From Gonatopus flavifemur (Eukaryota > Arthropoda > Insecta > Hymenoptera > Dryinidae): 64,000 nt of DNA. Within the stretch, counting starts at the first letter, position 1; the number at the start of each line of letters is the position of its first letter. The stretch is taken from the NCBI GenBank assembly GCA_018340375.1, contig JAFFJZ010000007.1, forward strand, positions 9,796,001-9,860,000, read 5' to 3'. A program made the position numbers and the translations under genes. Shown in pieces: positions 22,453-35,588 of the stretch. The notes under the pieces were generated by a model. That model saw nothing but the letters and a program-made list of their open reading frames with translations. It was not told where the DNA came from and made no database searches.

Positions 22453-25400
22453 CAAGTCTTTTGGTAAGCACAGAATTTGCGCCGTTCGAGTCTGACATAC
22501 TTATTCGGCACTAGGGATGAGACTTCGAGAACATTGACTGGTTTTTTTTTCATAGAAAATATATTTAATTTTCATAAGATTTCAATAAAAATTCGATATA
22601 AATATAAAAAAGAACAATTACTGTTTTCAGCATTCCATCCCGATTCAGCACCAATTAGCAATTAAACTGCTAATTGAAGAATTCCTGCTTGATGAAGTAT
22701 AGCATTAACACTGTTTCACCTGCAGTGATGGGTGATGGAATATAGATTTTTAACCACAACAATCGTCACATAGTTGATAAAAAATCATCGAAAGAATTGT
22801 GAATCGTTGAATCGTGGAATTGGAGCGCCAAAATATTTTGAAAATCGCCAAATCCGGTCACCCTGATTAACATAGTAATTCCAGGGTGAATGCACTTTGA
22901 AATTTCCAAGTTATTTACACATTCCACGATTTCTCGAAATTTTTTGTTCCTTCAATATGCATCACAAGACTGTTAGAAGAATTAAGATTCTCCGCAAATT
23001 CGTGTATTATTCGAGTGAAGTGTTGATTGAAACACTTATACTTGGAAATTCATTCTAATACTTGACGATTTTTATCTTATCATCTCTTGTACGATCATTG
23101 TTTTCACATCAACCGCATTTCCGCATTTGACAAACATCCTCTTTCAAGTTTCCTCTTTATAAATCACGTAGATCGATCCCATCATATTTGTAAATTGAAT
23201 TTCCGGTTAATGACTGACCAAGATGTTTATCGTACTCCCTCCTTCCCGAAAGCTTCAACAAGCTGTGACTAATTGAATCGATTCGTAACGATGGACGACA
23301 AGTAATTGCTCTATCATGAATTTCTCTCTATTATGTTGATAAGTGCAAATGTAGATAAGTCGTTTGAACTTGCGGCGAATGTCACTTGCTAAAAAACCAC
23401 GTTAAGTGTTTGTGATAGTCATAATTTTATAATCAATTGTATGCAGATAAAAATCATTTTTCTCACACTTGGCATTCTTTTATCACAATATTTGCATGAC
23501 ATAAATTTCATTTTGTGGTTGAAATATTCGACTTTTGACTCGGGAGTAGTAACTTAAAAATCCACGAGAAATAATTTATCACGTAAATTTCTCCATTCTC
23601 TTTCTTCCGTAGATTGACCCAATGAGAAAATTCTAGAAACTGTTTTGTCATCGAACGCTTGAATAGAGTTGAGAAAGATTAAAAATTCTGATCATTTGAT
23701 TGAAGGAATTCCGTAGATTCTACAATTACTAAATCCCTCTACTCGAAACGGTCAAAATTAATTCAGTAAAATGGAAAAAATCAACCACTCAGACCTTTTA
23801 TCGTTACGAACCAAGATCTGGTTGGTCAAGTTTTCAGTTGTCGCGTTCCAAAATTATCTTGCGGAGATATTTTGGAACGAAAGCTGTATTTTCACCAATT
23901 TTTAAGACTTCCATAAGAAAAAAAAATACATACAACTATTTAAAAACTCTTCGGTTTATTTTGATAAAATTTTTCATCAATCGAGTGGGAATAATATCAA
24001 ATCATGATAGTACAAAATTAAATTAAAATTGACGCTCAGAGTAAAAATTGAATAAATACAGCATGGTTTTGGATATCATTTTTACTTTATCGAGCAAATA
24101 ATTCACAAAGATGACGTACGCATACACGTCTAATGGAAAATAACTTCAAGGTTTACGATTGCACTTTATCGTTCAGGACGCTTGTATCGATTGTTCTGTA
24201 GCATTATCGTATGATGAAAAAGAAAGAAATACACAATATATCTTTTACATCATATCTCTATTCTTAACTGCAATAAAACTACTGCAAAAAATCAAGTATT
24301 CAATCAATAAATAGTTATCAGGGATGAAAATTATTCGTCATGATTATGAATAATTACATATCTGAACTATTTTTTTTCTGAAACTTTTCCTAAAATTTTT
24401 CCTCAACCGTTTTTTTTTCTTTCCAAATACAACGTATAATGTCGATATTCTGTTCCACGACGTTCGTTTATATCGAACATTCAAATTTACGTACACGCGT
24501 GTTATCTATTTGATTCTCACTCAGCTTTCATTCCTATCAATCCATACCAAACATTATAATTCAAGTGTATTTTGATTATTCAATTCATAATCAGCTTCTT
24601 TGTTTAATATTGAAGTATGTTATCAATCTACACGATTTTGAATAAATATTGACACGATACGAGAGTTAATTTGAAGGAAAGTAATACCGTTATCTAAGGG
24701 ATTTATGTCGAATTTACGCGCTCAATGAAATTATTTAGAAAATGGAACTTTTAGGAAAACACGTTCATAGTAAATTTTTCATAAAATCTGACTCCTTTTT
24801 GCAACAAAATTCAGACCAGTTTAGTTTAGTTATGTTCTTCTTTGGATATGTCACAAAGAGATCATTGGTACGATATTTTCTTCGTGCAAAACGGGTTGTA
24901 CTGAATATGCATCTTGAGTATGCATACTTTGGTACAATTCGAGAACCAATTGCTGTTCATTAATCCTACTCGATAAAATTGATTCAAGTATTAAATTGAC
25001 CTATAATCGGACGGATTGTCTACGGCGCTGGCAGAAATGAAGTATGAGGTCAGGTCATTGCACGGAGATGTGAACATAGTTTAACTTATTAAAATTGATT
25101 ATCTTATCCATCATCATGCTGCCTTAGTAAGTCCATAGAATACTATTTTTAATGAGTCTTACTACCGTTTGTCACAGTGAATAGATTTCCAGATGATTCA
25201 ATTCATTTAGTCTTTCCTGCCCGAATACTTCTGAAGATATAATCATCTTTTCATGCAGGCACTTTGACGAGAAAAGATTTTTGAATAACATTACGGCAGA
25301 GTATAAAAGGATTCTATATCTGAAATTGAGGGGTACGTATACATTCATTGTATACTACTTTCAGTACACAGAGGTATTGAATGTATGAATCCTTGCGTGC

Positions 25401-25852
25401 ACCTACTTGTACTTACTCAAGTACTTGCTGTTCATTTGAAAATTATTATCAATTTAGTCTTCATCGGAATTATCTAATCAATTCACTCCTTACAAAGCAC
25501 TGATTTGAATTGAATTTTTAATTAGATCTAATGAAACTGTCAACGGGACTAGACGGATCTCGACACGTCGAGTATTGTTTTAACAAAGTTTCTTGAGCCA
25601 CGATGTCCCCAATACTTTCCTTCATTCCGAAAGCAAAAAGTATCCACGAATCTTGTATTATCTTCAGGCTTCCAGAGTAAGTTTTAAAAATTTTATAAGT
25701 AGATCCGATGGAATATCACTTGACTTCAGTGAATTTTACTCGATTGAACCGGAAAATTTATCAAATTCATATCCAAATACAACTACGATTGATTTAAAAA
25801 AAATTCAGTCGATCTGAGTGTACAATTTTCTTACATGTAAATTGTATTCTAG
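22453..25852. other. 3.4 kb of intron with no recognised feature
   Basis: AT-rich FABP intron sequence with only short chance frames. I looked for a third alternative first exon of the FKRYKL...FDEFMKALG type on the minus strand and did not see one. Confidence 0.5.
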
Positions 25853-25854
25853 TA

Positions 25855-26067
25855 CACAGAAAAAAAAACTATCTTGTATCAAGAAAATATTGTTTTCGTT
25901 ATATATGAAACACGGATTGTCTCAGTTCAATGCAATTTGCTTTGAATCAAGAATTTTGTTTTTTCCTGTTTTTGATTCAAAGCAAATTGCATTGAACTGA
26001 GACAATCCGTGTTTCATATATAACGAAAACAATATTGTCTTGATACAAGATAGTTTTTTTTTCTGTG
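25855..26067. mobile_element. 213-bp near-perfect palindrome, TA-flanked
   Basis: CACAGAAAAAAAAACTATCT mirrors the right end (CACAGAAAAAAAAACTATCT on the other strand) and about 98 bp of each arm match with almost no change. Only a short loop near 25955-25965 is unpaired. TA lies on both sides (25853-25854, 26068-26069). The near identity of the arms suggests a young insertion. Confidence 0.9.
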
Positions 26068-26069
26068 TA

Positions 26070-27775
26070 GAAATATTTAATGTAATTATGGAATATGCGT
26101 GGTGTATCTATAGAATGTATATAATTTATCTTTTATTCACACACAGTCCATGCATATTTCATGCATCATTTTCACTCGAATAAGAAACAAAACTGAATGA
26201 AGATAATTGTACAAGAAATAGATATGAAACCCCACGCAAACTGGTATGGTAGTGAACATTCAAATGTGCATCAAATATTCTAAGATAAATTAATTGGAAA
26301 CGTTGAATACACTTCCACGGAAGTGGAAGGAATTTCTTCGAAGCTATTAGATTGATTAAAATTTATTGATTCAATTGGAACGTGAATGAGAAAAAAAATG
26401 AGAAAATAATTTTGAAGGGTCTGGAAAATTCTGGCGTTTTATATCTTGAGATGATGGGTTTTTACTCTTCGAGGGCCGGTTGATACATATTTTTTATACA
26501 AAAATTTCGAAGCCGATCCGCTCTTGACAAAGACCTTCATCCTCGTTGTAACTCAACACTTTTTCAGTGAGTGAAGCACTCTGTGATGTTTGAAGTATCA
26601 GGATATTTCATCACATCAAATTATATGTACATATTCAAATATAGGCAAAAACGTTTCAAAATTATGTTGATTCAACCTCTTTTATCAGATTTGTCACGAA
26701 ATATTCAATATTTTTCATATTGTATTTCATATATGTATTTTGTAAAGGAATGTTACGTGATTATGCAGATGATTTTTTGTCATATTATCTTTTCAACTCT
26801 TTCAATCCAAACAATCTTCTTTTGAAATCTTTTTTCGGAATAATAATCATTCTCGGTAATGAGAAACCAATATTGATAAATGTTCTATTCTCTTTGCAAT
26901 ATTGTATTCCAAAAGATTAGCATGAAACAATCATATCATACACGAAGAGAAAAAAATATGAAAAATGAAGGACGACTAAAGGTGAACAGAAATTTAGATT
27001 CGATGAGATTTATTACTTATGATAATATAATTTGATACTTAAAAGGACAACGCCGGAAAAAAATTTTGAAGGAATCGGTTGTTTTGTTTGTTTGCTTGAA
27101 CAATAATTTAGAGTCGTAAAAATGATGTCCACTTGGTCTTTCAGCGGGATACACAGCAGCTTTTGTAGCAATTTTGTTGCTATCCAAATATCAAATACAC
27201 GAAATAGCTACCACAGCTAATTCTTAGCCACCATACCTAATTGTTACATGATTGAGTGCGAAATTACTGGTAATCAGCATATTGGATGCAACATTCCTGT
27301 TACAAGAGCTGTAATGTGATAGGTGGGAAAACATATCAACACCGTTTTTCAACTCTATCAAGATGAGGTTTTGTAATTTCGATTTATCGGGGTTCATAAT
27401 TACATAATCTAAATATGGAAAGTTTGTGAAATTCGGCTGAAATTTTATTCACAGGATTTATTTAAAAATCTATTCCAAACCTGCAAAAATCAAGTAACAA
27501 TGTGTTTTCTCCAAAAGCAGATATTGATAATGAGTAATGTACACCTATATGCCATGTCCCAACAGTCCCAACAGTTTTATGAACTTTTGAAAAAGACCCA
27601 GGTAGTCTAATTAAGCAGCATAATTCGGGATAGTCTGTGGATGGTTGAAAATACCATGGTATCTGAAAATTTCTCGAAAAGCAAAGGATTGGGAAAAAAA
27701 TGTCTCACATGAAAGTATTTTTTCTACTTTGAGTCAGGGTTGTCGGATAAATTACTGTACAATGAGCCTATTGGC
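26070..27775. other. Intron sequence with small repeat fragments
   Basis: Mostly unrecognised AT-rich sequence. At 27155-27245 is a fragment of the CACGGAG family ('aatatcaaatacacgaaatagct' also occurs at 57045). At 27243-27334 is a fragment matching the left arm of the element at 51359-51672. Confidence 0.55.
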
Positions 27776-28598
27776 CAGGGTTGGAAAAAAGCCGGCTTTT
27801 ATCACTTTTGTCCTAGCCACTGGATAAAAGTGGTTTAAACCGGTTAAAATGGTCAAAATTGGCAAAAATGGGTCTTTTATATTCGTCACATTCCATTAAC
27901 AGGGTTCAGACAACTTTTCTTTTATCAATTTCCCTGAGTTTTCCCTGTGATTTCCCTGAGTAAAATCCCAATTTCCAAAAATCGTCAAATCATGAATGTC
28001 GATATTACAATCTCATAGTAAATTGATTTTCAATCCTTGCAGAAATATTGAACTTTCAAACAAATTCAGTCGACCCAACCACGGTGAAGTGAAATACGGA
28101 GAAAGTCGATATGCGATTCAATTAATTTTTGTACAGGGTAGATTGAATCACTGCGCAACAAGTTTTGCCGTATACAACCTCGTTGTAATTGAATCAATCA
28201 AATATTTTTTCCAATAGAAAAATGAAAAATCTATTATAAAATAACTTGATGTCTACACTGTCTAAAATTTCTTGAATTTTGATGCACCCTTAATGTACCT
28301 GTGTACATGAAATTTCAACTTGAAGGTACATGAAATGATATTCAAGTATTATTACATTAATTTTCAAATCATGTGGAATTGAATTACAATTTCAAGTATC
28401 AGTACATTAAAAATTAACTTGGGCTAGATCGATAGAAATTTGAGAAAATAACATAACCATCAATAATGTTTGAAATTGAGTGAATAAATTGAATAATTAT
28501 AATCTTTTTGTGATTATAAATTTTGAAATTATGATTCTCAATCGCATAAGGTTACACTCTACGAGTCTTGTCGTTGAGAGTGCTTGAACGACAGTGAA

Positions 28599-28706
28599 CC
28601 CCAACAGAACCTAAAATTTGTGTACGTCCAGGAAACCTCCGAAGGACGTCCGAGAAACGTATTTGGGCGTTTCCTGGACGTACACAAATTTGAGGTTCTG
28701 TTGGGG
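28599..28706. mobile_element. 108-bp hairpin element
   Basis: CCCCAACAGAACCTAAAATT pairs with CCCCAACAGAACCTCAAATT from the right, and 'tgtgtacgtccaggaaac' is mirrored inside. AA lies on both sides (28597-28598, 28707-28708). The overlapping open frame at 28618-28971 is a by-product. Confidence 0.85.
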
Positions 28707-29739
28707 AAGGGTAAGAAATTTTGCGCGAAATATTTTCGTGAACCACGTGAGGAATAAAAATTTTATGAATACGATGATAAAATACATGCTTGGGATTGAG
28801 GATTTTAATTTCATAGTGGTTCTGAAACATTATGGGATCGATGGAAAATTCTTACGATTGAAGGTTATAATTCAGAAAATTTGGCTTCCTATATTTCAGA
28901 ACCAATATGGAGTGAGAATTTGCATTCACAGTGCGCAATCCCATGCATGTATTTTATTATCACATATTTGAAATTTGTAATTCTTACATATTTTATGAAA
29001 GAAGGATGCGAAAAATATCATGTTTCGTCTGTCCCCTGGTAGAAATTTCACAAATTTTTTCCTATGACTGATGAGGCGCTAGAGAGGAAAAACTGAGCAC
29101 AAAAAACTAGCGAGGTACTGGTCAATTACTGATAAGTTGAATCCAACTAGCGTTGGTTGGTCAAAACTAGTGAGCTACTTATTAGTATGTAATAAGTTGA
29201 ACTAATTGATAATGGGGAGTAAAACCATCTCTAATAATTATACAAGTGCTTACTAAAATATATATAAAATGAATAAAATATTGTTCACACTTGATATCGG
29301 AAATGTCAGTACCCAGCACGTATTTCATAAAGATTTTTAAACAGCTGAACAGGTTTTTCCATTAATTTTTACATATAATTACAGGTGATATAAATGAGGA
29401 AGAAAATGTAACAAATCTGTTTGTATTTTAGAATTGAAGTATAGTTTACGGATATGAGGTTGACGTCTTTGAATTGGAAAATAAAAATTAATTATTTTCG
29501 TGAAATGTGTGATCGTTAGTTCTTAATTAATATGTATTAAAAAAATCTATTATTCAGTGCAATATGAATTATTGAATCAGTCATAGCTGTTGTAATATGT
29601 GAAAAATCATAATTTGTTGATGCAGTGAGAATGAGTTTTATTCAAATACTTACATCAATATTTCTCAGAAAAAACTCAGAGATCAAATCATTTTTGTAGT
29701 AATATGAGTCATGAAGAACTCATTTAATCAAAATTATTC

Positions 29740-30770
29740 TAAGCGAATGTTTAAAATAAATTTCCAGAAACTTGGATTATTCACATAAAGCTCGTTGGAT
29801 GGTTTTACTCTTGAAGAGTACTGTCAAAGTTTACATTTGCAAATTGGAGAAAAAAGTCTTATTTTCTGTCTTGAATTTGTTATTAGAGTAGTGACAAACT
29901 TGTAGGAAGAATTTGAAGGTTGGGTGGAATCCATATTGATCAGGAAAGTCAAAACCGGATTGCAAAACTTGGAAAATCTGTTAACGTAGCTGACAATACT
30001 GGGGTATCGAGTCAGCTTTTCCTTACTACATGAAATCTAGGCAGGAGAAATGTATCAAAATTCAGTGAATTCAAGTTGGTGTCAAGTAAGAGAGGATAGA
30101 AATATTCATTGGATTTTATTGGTTATTATAAAAATGTTGACAGATAAGGAAAGGCTATGTAGGACTCACTGTATCGTCTTTCATTATTTTTGTTTCAATA
30201 ATTTTGTATTGTGGACATTTTTGTATTTTCTTACCAATAAGTTGAAGAAACAAGTGTATTGAACCTGTTACACAAATATAATAACATTCATTTGTAGCAG
30301 CATGATACAACATTATTGAAACAAAAATAATGAAAGACGATACAGTGAGTCCTACATAGCCTTTCCTTATTTGTTGACATTTTTATAGTAACCAATAAAA
30401 TCCAATGAATATTTCTGTCTTCTCTCACTTAACACCAACTTGAATTCACTGAATTTTGATACATTTCTCCTGCCTAGATTTCATGTAGTAAGGAAAAGCT
30501 GACTCGATACCCCAGTATTGTCAGCTACGTTAACAGATTTTCCAAGTTTTGCAATATGGTTTCGACTTTCCTGATCAATATGGATTTCACCCAACCTTCA
30601 AACTCTTTCTAAAAGTTTATCACCACTCTAATAACAAATTCAAGACAGAAAATAGGACTTTTTTCTCCAATTTGCAAATGTCAACTTTGACAGTACTCTT
30701 CAAGAGTAAAACCATCCAACGAGCTTTATGTGAATAATCCAAGTTTTTGGAAATTCATTTTAAACTTTCG
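29740..30770. repeat. Inner 1-kb inverted repeat
   Basis: 'ttccagaaacttggattatt' at 29762 through 'tgtattgtggacatttttgta' is repeated in reverse from 30300 to 30757, ending in 'aataatccaagtttttggaa'. The centre lies near 30267. The arms would form a roughly 480-bp duplex if transcribed. Confidence 0.85.
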
Positions 30771-32457
30771 CTTGAAAAGATTTTTAATACATAATAATTA
30801 AACAATAACGACCACACATTTCACAAAAATAATTCATTCATTGTTTTTTATCACATAAACTTAACCTCACATTTGTCAACCGAATCTCAATTTCCACATA
30901 GGTTAATAGATTATTATACTCAACCGATGGATTGAATTAGATATCCACGTCCTTTACATTGATCTTTTCTAATAAACCATGTAGGTACCGGTTTAGCTTA
31001 GGTCTTTAGGGCATTAGGAGAGTAGATCGCGCAACATTAAGTAGGGCTTGGTTTAGGTGGTTCGATTCTCTTCGAGGTTTCCAATTTTCTCTCCATGACA
31101 TGAGAACGTAGTGAACAACGTGGTCGTCAATCTGCAAGTGATCTCCTCCGAAACATGTTTTTTGCTTAAAATTCAGTTTTTTATTTTTAAAGACATTTTG
31201 GGCCAAAGCATAAATATTTTACTGAATAATCATTGTTGATGTATTATTATAATTTCACATCTTTACTGGGGCGAATGAAAATTCATATACAAATTTCATG
31301 TATTCATACATTAAATTTCAAATCCATGTACATTAAATTTAATGTATGTAGACTTGAAATTTGTGGAACCTGTACATGAATTTTCAGTTACGTACTTGAA
31401 AAAAACTTCCGGTAGATTTACATTAAAATTCATGCAGAAATTTTTAACAGTGTAAATAACATCATCGTGTTAAGTAAAGTGTTATTTTATATAACACCTT
31501 ACATATTATCTATTCAAGAGCACTGGTATAAAACATTCTAGTTCCTATTTTGGTGCAAACAAGGCACAAGTGAGGCATTCTACGTAACTTTTCTCCGCGT
31601 GTAGTATTCAGGTCCACTCTTACGCCAAAGGTACGCCTAGAATAATTTCTACTGAGGTTAGTTGGTTATTGGAGAACATATTTGTAATGATTAGTTCGCC
31701 AGAAGCATCTCCAGATACTTCATTTTTCTGAAAGTTTTTATCATAAAACTGTTATTAAATGTATTTATACTAGGATACAATGAAATAAAATGAATCATGT
31801 TTCTCTAACAATTCATTAATAGGTCAGTATCAGAAAATCACAATGATTAAATGGATTGTCAAATACAGATATTCACTGAATAATAATTACTTCATAAATA
31901 TAAAAACTTATAAGGATTCATTTTAATCAACTTCCCAAATCTAGCAGTTCAAAATGAATAAGATTTTTAAATAAATAAAAAATTTTTCGTTCAAACATTG
32001 TTTTGTCACCACTGGATTATGATAACCGGGATACTGTATCTAGAATTATAGAAAATTGATATAAACCAAACTTTGTTTGTATAAATTATAATTATGATAC
32101 TCCATGTTTCACTACTACCAAGTAAAATGAATAATAAATTTGAGAAACCAAGATTATAAAGCAGTGGTCGAAGTTTATTCGTGCTGATTTTTCGGCCAGA
32201 TCCTAACCATTTTCATGAAGCTGAAACTGGCAGCCGTAAAGCTAGCAGTCGATTGTCATAATTTCCCACATAACATTTTTATCAAAGATTTAAGTATCTG
32301 AAACGTTTAGTGGGATGCGACTTAATCGATTCCTGATATAAACGAAGCTTTAACAATGTTTAATCAAGAGTTACAAGAACTGGCTGCTAGTTTCAGCTTC
32401 AGGTCATTTTCAAGGGTTATACAAAAATCATAACAGCCAAGACGGTTCATATTTCAT

Positions 32458-32661
32458 TAGGGTTACCATATGTGTCCGGGGAAAACCCGGACATGTACTC
32501 TTTTCAAGAATGCGGAAACATCCGCCAGGGTTTTCGACTTGTGCTCTCAGTACTCTTTTTGTTCTCTTTTTAGAGAAGGAATTAGATCTACATTTTAATA
32601 TCGGAAAAACCGTATTATAAAGAGTACATGTCCGGGTTTTCCCGGACGTATGGTAACCCTA
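32458..32661. mobile_element. 204-bp hAT-type MITE with perfect 8-bp duplication
   Basis: The ends TAGGGTTACCATATG and, from the right, TAGGGTTACCATACG continue into the 'gtccgggaaaacccggacatg' region and 'tactcttt' on both sides. TATTTCAT is duplicated exactly at 32450-32457 and 32662-32669. The intact duplication points to a recent insertion. Confidence 0.93.
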
Positions 32662-33509
32662 TATTTCATCTACAAACCCATCATTAATTGGATAAGATGA
32701 TATCAAAATAAAAATTGTTGAATGTAGTGCTCGAATACTTTGTTCAATAAGTAAAGAAACCTAGTACATGGAAAAATATTCCATTAGAAACAAATTAAAA
32801 ATAAATTTGGTGATTACGGTTTCTTCGTATTTGATCATTTGAAACATAAGGTCAGAATTCATTCCAATTACTAATTCCTTTTCATTTCCATCTAACAATT
32901 TAAAATTTTAGAAGTGTGAAACCTAATTTCCAATTCTTTTCAACGACTACGGTGTGATAGGTTGAAGGGAATTTTTTCCTCAATGTATGATTTCTAAGAT
33001 TTCACCAGTACTAATTCGGAAAATATGTCGTACAAAATTAAAAATAGAACTGACGAAGAAATTTTAATAATTTCCCTGAGATTTCCAGGCTTTTGAGAAT
33101 GTTTGATGATTTCCCTGAAAATTCCCGGAGTTTTGAGTCAAATTTTCATTTCCCTGAGTTTTCCCGAATTTCCCGGAATTCCAGATCTGTCTGAACCCTG
33201 ATTAATTAAGTTTATTCTTGATAGAAATCGATGCAAAGGCTCAAACATCGCATACAAATAAATATGAATAGATAGATTTCGAATAAATCCATAAGATATA
33301 ATACTATTTCAAATACAAATATATTGATAGTAGTTATGTGAAATACTTCCATGTCTTTTGTCACTATTTTTGGAATTATTTGCAAATCACTTGATTATAT
33401 GAATGTTATGTCATGTATTACATTATTTAACGTATAATTACAGTTGATAAGTAAAGGATACAAAATATACTATTTTTTGAAAGATAATTTCGTCAAAGCT
33501 GTTCCAATA

Positions 33510-33879
33510 CACGGAGAGAAAAAATTTGCTGACGCAGCAAATCGAGGTATTATATATAGAATAGCAAAATTTTTTGCTGACCTAGCTAAAAATTTGCTAT
33601 AACAGCAATCGTGTTAGCTACGACAGCAATTTTTTAGCTGTGGCAGCAAAAAATGTTTGCTCCGCCAGCAAATTTTCAGTATTATATACAGAATAGCAAA
33701 CAAATTTGGCTGGGATAGCAAACATTTTTTGCTGTCACAGCTGAAAATTCGCTGTCGCAGTTAACAAGATTGCTGGAAGAGGAAATAGTTTGCTGTCACA
33801 GCAAAAAATTTGCTGCTCTGGCAAAAGGAACCCAGCAAAAGTAGATTTCGCTGTCACAGCGAATTCCTTTTTCTCCGTA
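33510..33879. mobile_element. Young CACGGAG-family element, copy 1
   Basis: It begins CACGGAGAGAAAAAATTTGC and ends GAATTCCTTTTTCTCCGTA, with TA on both sides (33508-33509, 33880-33881). The interior is a chain of about ten units of 'tttgctg..acagcaaa' or 'ttagctgtggcagcaaa', each a small hairpin. The unit 'attatatacagaatagcaaac' marks the middle. It is almost identical to 39775-40142 and 52680-53039, differing at only a handful of positions by eye. Confidence 0.9.
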
Positions 33880-34226
33880 TAGAGTATCGAAAACTGTGGA
33901 TTTCCTCTTCATGTTGTTAAAGGTTGAATCATTTACTCCAACAAATGCACGCATAAATATCGAAAAATCAAATGATGCGTATACCATGTATTGTCCAAAA
34001 ATGTTCAGTGTGTAACATTAACATTTATAATATACGATGTTTCTTCACATTCAATTTCGAATTTGTTTCAACAATTGATTTAAACTTCTGCATTTCACAA
34101 ATCTCATAATTACAGAACCTGCGATAGTAGGATACACTTACCTATTCACATATATTTTGTATCATTCGAATCAGAAATACAATATATTTCTTCAAGAAGT
34201 GTGATCGATACTGAAAACGGATATTT

Positions 34227-34988
34227 CCCAGGTAGCACAAGCACGTTCCGAGAATGTTCTAAGAATATACTTTGAGGATATTCGAATATTCTAAAGAGAT
34301 TCTTATTACGTGCGAATATATTCTACGCACATTCTCAGGATGTTTGAATAAAACTGTTCAAATATTCTCAGAATATAATGCCACGAATATTGTGGGAATA
34401 TTATAAAAAAATGCTCTTAAAATAAAAATTTCTGCCAATATAACTTCTGCATGTGACCGAAAACTAATTCACAATCAATTTTTTAAATCATTAAACATCT
34501 GTAATCATGGATTCTTAACAATATTATGGATTCGCATGGATGGGTGAGATACTTATTATCGCAACAAGCAATCATAATATATACGATATTTCTTCAAATT
34601 TTATTACACTTTTGAAGATTATTTTTCACGCATGACACTCTCAGAACATTCGGGATATTAAAATGCACATTTATGAATTTCTCATTCCCCAAATACAAAT
34701 CAAAATAATATATTATCCAAGGGTCTACAGCCTGTCAACAAAATTATCCGCCATTACTGAATTCATGTCAATAAGATGCTTGCGCACGCGCTGTTCATCA
34801 ACCTCCCTACAAACTTTGTACGCATATTGTACAAACGTTCCTAGAATATTCGAAACAGTCCCATTTCAATGTTCTAAGAATCTTCTATGAATATTTACGA
34901 AGCTTCTACGCTCTTTGTAAGAATATTCGATATAGTACGTTTTACGGATGTTGTGAGAATATTCTCAGAATATTCTGTGCTACATGGG
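34227..34988. mobile_element. 762-bp inverted-repeat element, CCCA-type ends
   Basis: CCCAGGTAGCACA pairs with CCCATGTAGCACA read from the right; both arms are rich in 'agaatattc' and 'gttctaagaat' motifs. TT flanks both ends (34225-34226, 34989-34990). Confidence 0.85.
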
Positions 34989-35199
34989 TTCTAGAAATTT
35001 TTAGGGTATGCCTTCGTTATATTCTAATCAGCTGAATGTAATATAATTTTGCTTGAATGTGACTATGGAAGAGGTAAATGCGTCACATGAATTTCAAGTA
35101 ATTTGGTGCGGAAGATCGGAGGAGACTAGATCGATGTGGCAATATATTTGTTTCTTTTCATAGGGAAATTTTTCAAACGCACATATCTCGTCTTCCATA

Positions 35200-35588
35200 C
35201 ACTAAGAGCAATTCATCATTGAAAATGATTGGTTTTTCTATTAGACGAGGGATATACTTGTCATAAGATCATAAATTGATGAAAAAAACCAGTAATTTTT
35301 CATATCAAGGAGTTTAGAAATTGAAACCAGTCGGAATGGATGTTCAAAAACAGTAATTTTTTATGGCATTATAACATTTTCGAGAATGATTCGTGGTTTC
35401 GAGGGAAGGAGCAAGGTTTGTAATCACAAACAATCATGTTCAACGCTGGTGACGGTAACATTTTTTTTCGGTTCAAATGACGTTGTGAAAAATTACCGGT
35501 CTTTCCTATCAATTTATAATTTTATGTGAAGGATATCCCCATTTAATGATAAAAACCAGTAATTTTTCACAATAAATTTCTCTCAGTG
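35200..35588. mobile_element. ~389-bp inverted-repeat element
   Basis: CACTAAGAGCAATTCATCAT faces CACTGAGAGAAATTTATTGT from the right. 'gaaaaattactgg' and 'gatcataaattgat' / 'atcaatttataatttta' are mirrored inside. The left flank is TA, the right TG. Confidence 0.65.

Larger units (their letters stand above)
28256..31452. mobile_element. 3.2-kb palindromic element nested in the previous one
   Basis: The left end CACTGTCTAAAATTTCTTGA and the right end read inward (CACTGTTAAAAATTTCTGCA) pair, with TA on both sides (28254-28255, 31453-31454). Between them lies a long palindrome: 29440-30265 mirrors 30270-30900 with about 95% identity by eye in its inner 500 bp. The left arm carries extra segments, including 28599-28706 and about 180 bp at 29555-29735. 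That the outer ends and inner palindrome belong to one element is inference. Confidence 0.55.
27900..33200. mobile_element. 5.3-kb insertion with CAGGGTTCAGACA ends
   Basis: A perfect 13-bp inverted repeat (CAGGGTTCAGACA) bounds the segment, with ATTAA on both sides (27895-27899, 33201-33205). Just inside each end lie repeated 'tttccctgag' motifs, four or more per end, which look like subterminal binding sites. It sits inside the larger element at 27776-36167 and itself contains 28256-31452 and 32458-32661. No coding region survives. Confidence 0.65.

Noticed and set aside
28618..28971. 117-codon plus-strand frame with matching minus-strand frames
   Set aside because: It starts inside a 108-bp hairpin element and has no recognisable domain.
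30965..31065. Possible tRNA, from a 'ggttcgattctc' B-box-like string
   Set aside because: I could not build acceptor, D or anticodon stems at the right distances.
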